From NCBI GenBank assembly GCA_023457875.1, contig JAEXBC010000165.1, positions 1-8,735 on the forward strand: a DNA stretch of 8,735 nt. Direction: 5' to 3'. Below are positions 7,305-8,735 of the stretch, in pieces. Each line of letters begins with the position of its first letter. The stretch's first letter is position 1. The position numbers and the translations under genes are program-made. The notes beneath the pieces are model-generated. The model ran no database searches. It was not told the origin of the DNA and saw nothing but the letters and a program-made list of their open reading frames with translations. Origin of the DNA: Bacillota bacterium (GTDB taxonomy: Bacteria; Bacillota; Clostridia; Lachnospirales; Cellulosilyticaceae).

Positions 7305-8631
7305 AGCAATTGAACAACAAAGAATTACTTGTGCAATAGGAGCACTTCAAACTGTAACAGCAATTGAAAGGGCTGTTCCCATCTTACACTCAGGACCCGG
7401 CTGTGGCATGATGGTAAGCGGATTTTTTGAACGCGCCACAGGTTATGCAGGTGGCAATACTTCTCCTTGTACCAACTTTTCAGAGAAGGAAGTGGTGTTT
7501 GGAGGTCTTGATAAGTTAAGACGTAACATTGAAAACACCTACAAGGTCTTAGATACAGATTTGCAAGTTGTACTCACAGGCTGTACAGCAGCCATAGTAG
7601 GAGATGACATTGAATCTGTAGTGAGTGAATTTGTAGATGAGGGAAAACCTATTGTCCATGTAGAAACAGCAGGTTTTACTTCAAGTAATATCGTAGCCCA
7701 TAGTAAGGTGGTAAACGCCATCATTGATCAATTTGTAGATCGTAACTATGATAGGTCAAAAGAAAAAAACAATAAGCTTGTCAATCTATTTGCCTCTATC
7801 CCTTATCAAGACCAATTTTGGAAGGGCAATTTATTCGAATTTAAATATTTATTAGAGGGACTGGGGCTAGAGGTCAACATTTTATTTGGACCTTACTCAA
7901 ATGGTATAGAAGAATGGAAAACGATACCTGAAGCTAATTTTAACATTTTAGTTTCACCTTGGTTTGGTAAGGAAATTGTTAAGAATTTAGAAAAAAAATA
8001 CAAGCAGCCTTATTTTGAGTTCCCTTATTTACCCATTGGAGCCAATGAGACGGAAAAATTCCTTCAAGGCGTTCTTGAATTTGCCAAGAAGCAGGGGGTA
8101 CAGTTAGATGAAGAAAAAGCAAATCAGTTTATTGAAAGAGAAGACAAAGCTTACTATGCAGAAATTGATAGTTTGGCAACCTTCCTTACAGAATTTCGAT
8201 ATGGACTCCCTAACTTTGCCCACATTATTGGCGATTCAAGCTATGTACTAGGCTTATCAAAATGCTTACTTCACGAAATAGGGATTGTGCCAAAGGAAGT
8301 ATTTGTCACAGATAAGACACCTAAATCTCAACAAGCAAGGGTAGAAGAACTCCTAAAAGCAACCTCTGATAAAAGGGAGATTCCAATCTTCTTCACACCA
8401 AGTGGAGGAGAAGCACAAGAAAAGATTCGTGAGACGACTCATTCAGGACGAGGACTCATCTTAGGCGCAGGCTGGGATAAATACCTGGCGAAAGAAAAGG
8501 ACTATGACTTTTTATCTATAGAAAACCCATCACCATATCGTTTGGTGCTAACAACGGGTTATGTAGGTTTTAAAGGCGGCTTAAGGCTGATTGAGGATAT
8601 TTTTGATGTAGTTTTAGCAAGTTATAAATAA
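7297..8631 (+). CDS. Nitrogenase component 1-like beta subunit (NifK-like, short N-terminus)
   Basis: This is the partner of the preceding subunit; together they should form a D2K2 complex. Its 444 residues keep the three P-cluster-type cysteines of NifK: Cys12 (ITCAIGAL), Cys36 (HSGPGCGMM) and Cys96 (TGCTAAIVGDDIES). Cys58 in SPCTNFSEKEVVFGG matches the NifK segment with EPVSC and VFGG. The C-terminal TTGYVGFKGGLRLIEDIFD resembles the NifK end with its GYxG-GLxLL pattern. Canonical NifK is about 510-520 residues; this protein begins almost at the first P-cluster Cys and lacks the N-terminal arm that wraps NifD, as in NifN and group IV K-like subunits. The 8-bp overlap with the D gene, and AGGAGGG inside that gene, imply coupled translation and equal stoichiometry. 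It is the last gene before a strong terminator. Confidence 0.85.
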   Translation: MAKAIEQQRITCAIGALQTVTAIERAVPILHSGPGCGMMVSGFFERATGYAGGNTSPCTNFSEKEVVFGGLDKLRRNIENTYKVLDTDLQVVLTGCTAAIVGDDIESVVSEFVDEGKPIVHVETAGFTSSNIVAHSKVVNAIIDQFVDRNYDRSKEKNNKLVNLFASIPYQDQFWKGNLFEFKYLLEGLGLEVNILFGPYSNGIEEWKTIPEANFNILVSPWFGKEIVKNLEKKYKQPYFEFPYLPIGANETEKFLQGVLEFAKKQGVQLDEEKANQFIEREDKAYYAEIDSLATFLTEFRYGLPNFAHIIGDSSYVLGLSKCLLHEIGIVPKEVFVTDKTPKSQQARVEELLKATSDKREIPIFFTPSGGEAQEKIRETTHSGRGLILGAGWDKYLAKEKDYDFLSIENPSPYRLVLTTGYVGFKGGLRLIEDIFDVVLASYK

Positions 8632-8638
8632 AAGTGAT

Positions 8639-8674
8639 AAAAGCCTATGTACTATGATCGGTACATGGGCTTTT
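8639..8674 (+). terminator. Intrinsic terminator after the K-like gene
   Basis: AAAAGCCTATGTAC (8639-8652) pairs with GTACATGGGCTTTT (8661-8674) over 14 bp with one G-U pair, around an 8-base loop, and the right arm ends in four T. It starts eight bases after the K stop and closes the operon. The A run on the left arm means it could also stop transcription from the other side. No other such structure was seen between the genes. Confidence 0.88.
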
Positions 8675-8703
8675 AAGATTGCATCTAGCAGGGGCACAAT
8701 CTT
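8675..8703. repeat. Short inverted repeat after the terminator
   Basis: AAGATTG (8675-8681) and CAATCTT (8697-8703) form a 7-bp inverted repeat around 15 bases, directly after the main terminator. It could be a backup stop or part of an element upstream of the next gene. It is short and AT-rich, so chance is possible. No gene is visible in the remaining bases to 8735. Confidence 0.3.
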
Positions 8704-8735
8704 ATTGACGTGTTATCGTATTTGAAGTCAAGAAG

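Noticed and set aside
8705..8735. TTGACG as a -35 box for a gene beyond the window
   Set aside because: The matching -10 region reads TCAAGA, unlike TATAAT, and the window ends there.

Overview
The window is about 8.7 kb of AT-rich DNA. Its nine protein genes all lie on the + strand, with strong AAGGAGG-type ribosome binding sites and occasional GTG and TTG starts. This suggests a low-GC anaerobic Firmicute of the Clostridia type. That is an inference from composition, signals and gene content, since no marker gene is present.

Layout from left to right. Positions 1-986 hold the 3' part of a glutamine-synthetase-superfamily gene whose start lies outside the window. Positions 1022-3514 hold a complete methionine-type (MetNIQ) ABC importer: ATPase, permease and lipoprotein. 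Positions 3593-8631 hold a compact nitrogenase-like set in the order H, X, B, D, K: an iron protein, a small NifX/NifB-C-terminal-type cofactor protein, a NifB-type radical SAM enzyme, and two nitrogenase component 1-like subunits. A strong intrinsic terminator at 8639-8674 follows the last gene. The gaps are short (0 to about 80 bp), two gene pairs overlap, and no internal terminator is visible. The stretch from the ligase to the K-like gene therefore reads as one operon whose promoter lies upstream of the window.

The nitrogenase-like set is not an ordinary nif system. NifE, NifN and NifV are absent from the window. The six P-cluster cysteines and the cofactor-binding cysteine can be placed in the D and K proteins. 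By eye, however, the residues at the substrate site of NifD (alpha-Gln191, His195 and His442) are not at their usual places. This fits the broad group IV of nitrogenase-like reductases, which includes the methylthio-alkane reductase (Mar) that cleaves C-S bonds for methionine supply. The adjoining MetNIQ importer makes a sulfur role attractive.

A plausible working model is this. The importer brings in a methionine-like or methylthio compound. NifB and NifX build a NifB-type cluster, and the H protein delivers ATP-driven electrons to the DK complex, which reduces the substrate. The linked glutamine-synthetase-like ligase has Phe in place of the Glu of the ammonium flap, so it may join glutamate to an amine that enters or leaves the pathway. 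The substrate and the role of the ligase are inference; the gene families and operon layout are seen directly.
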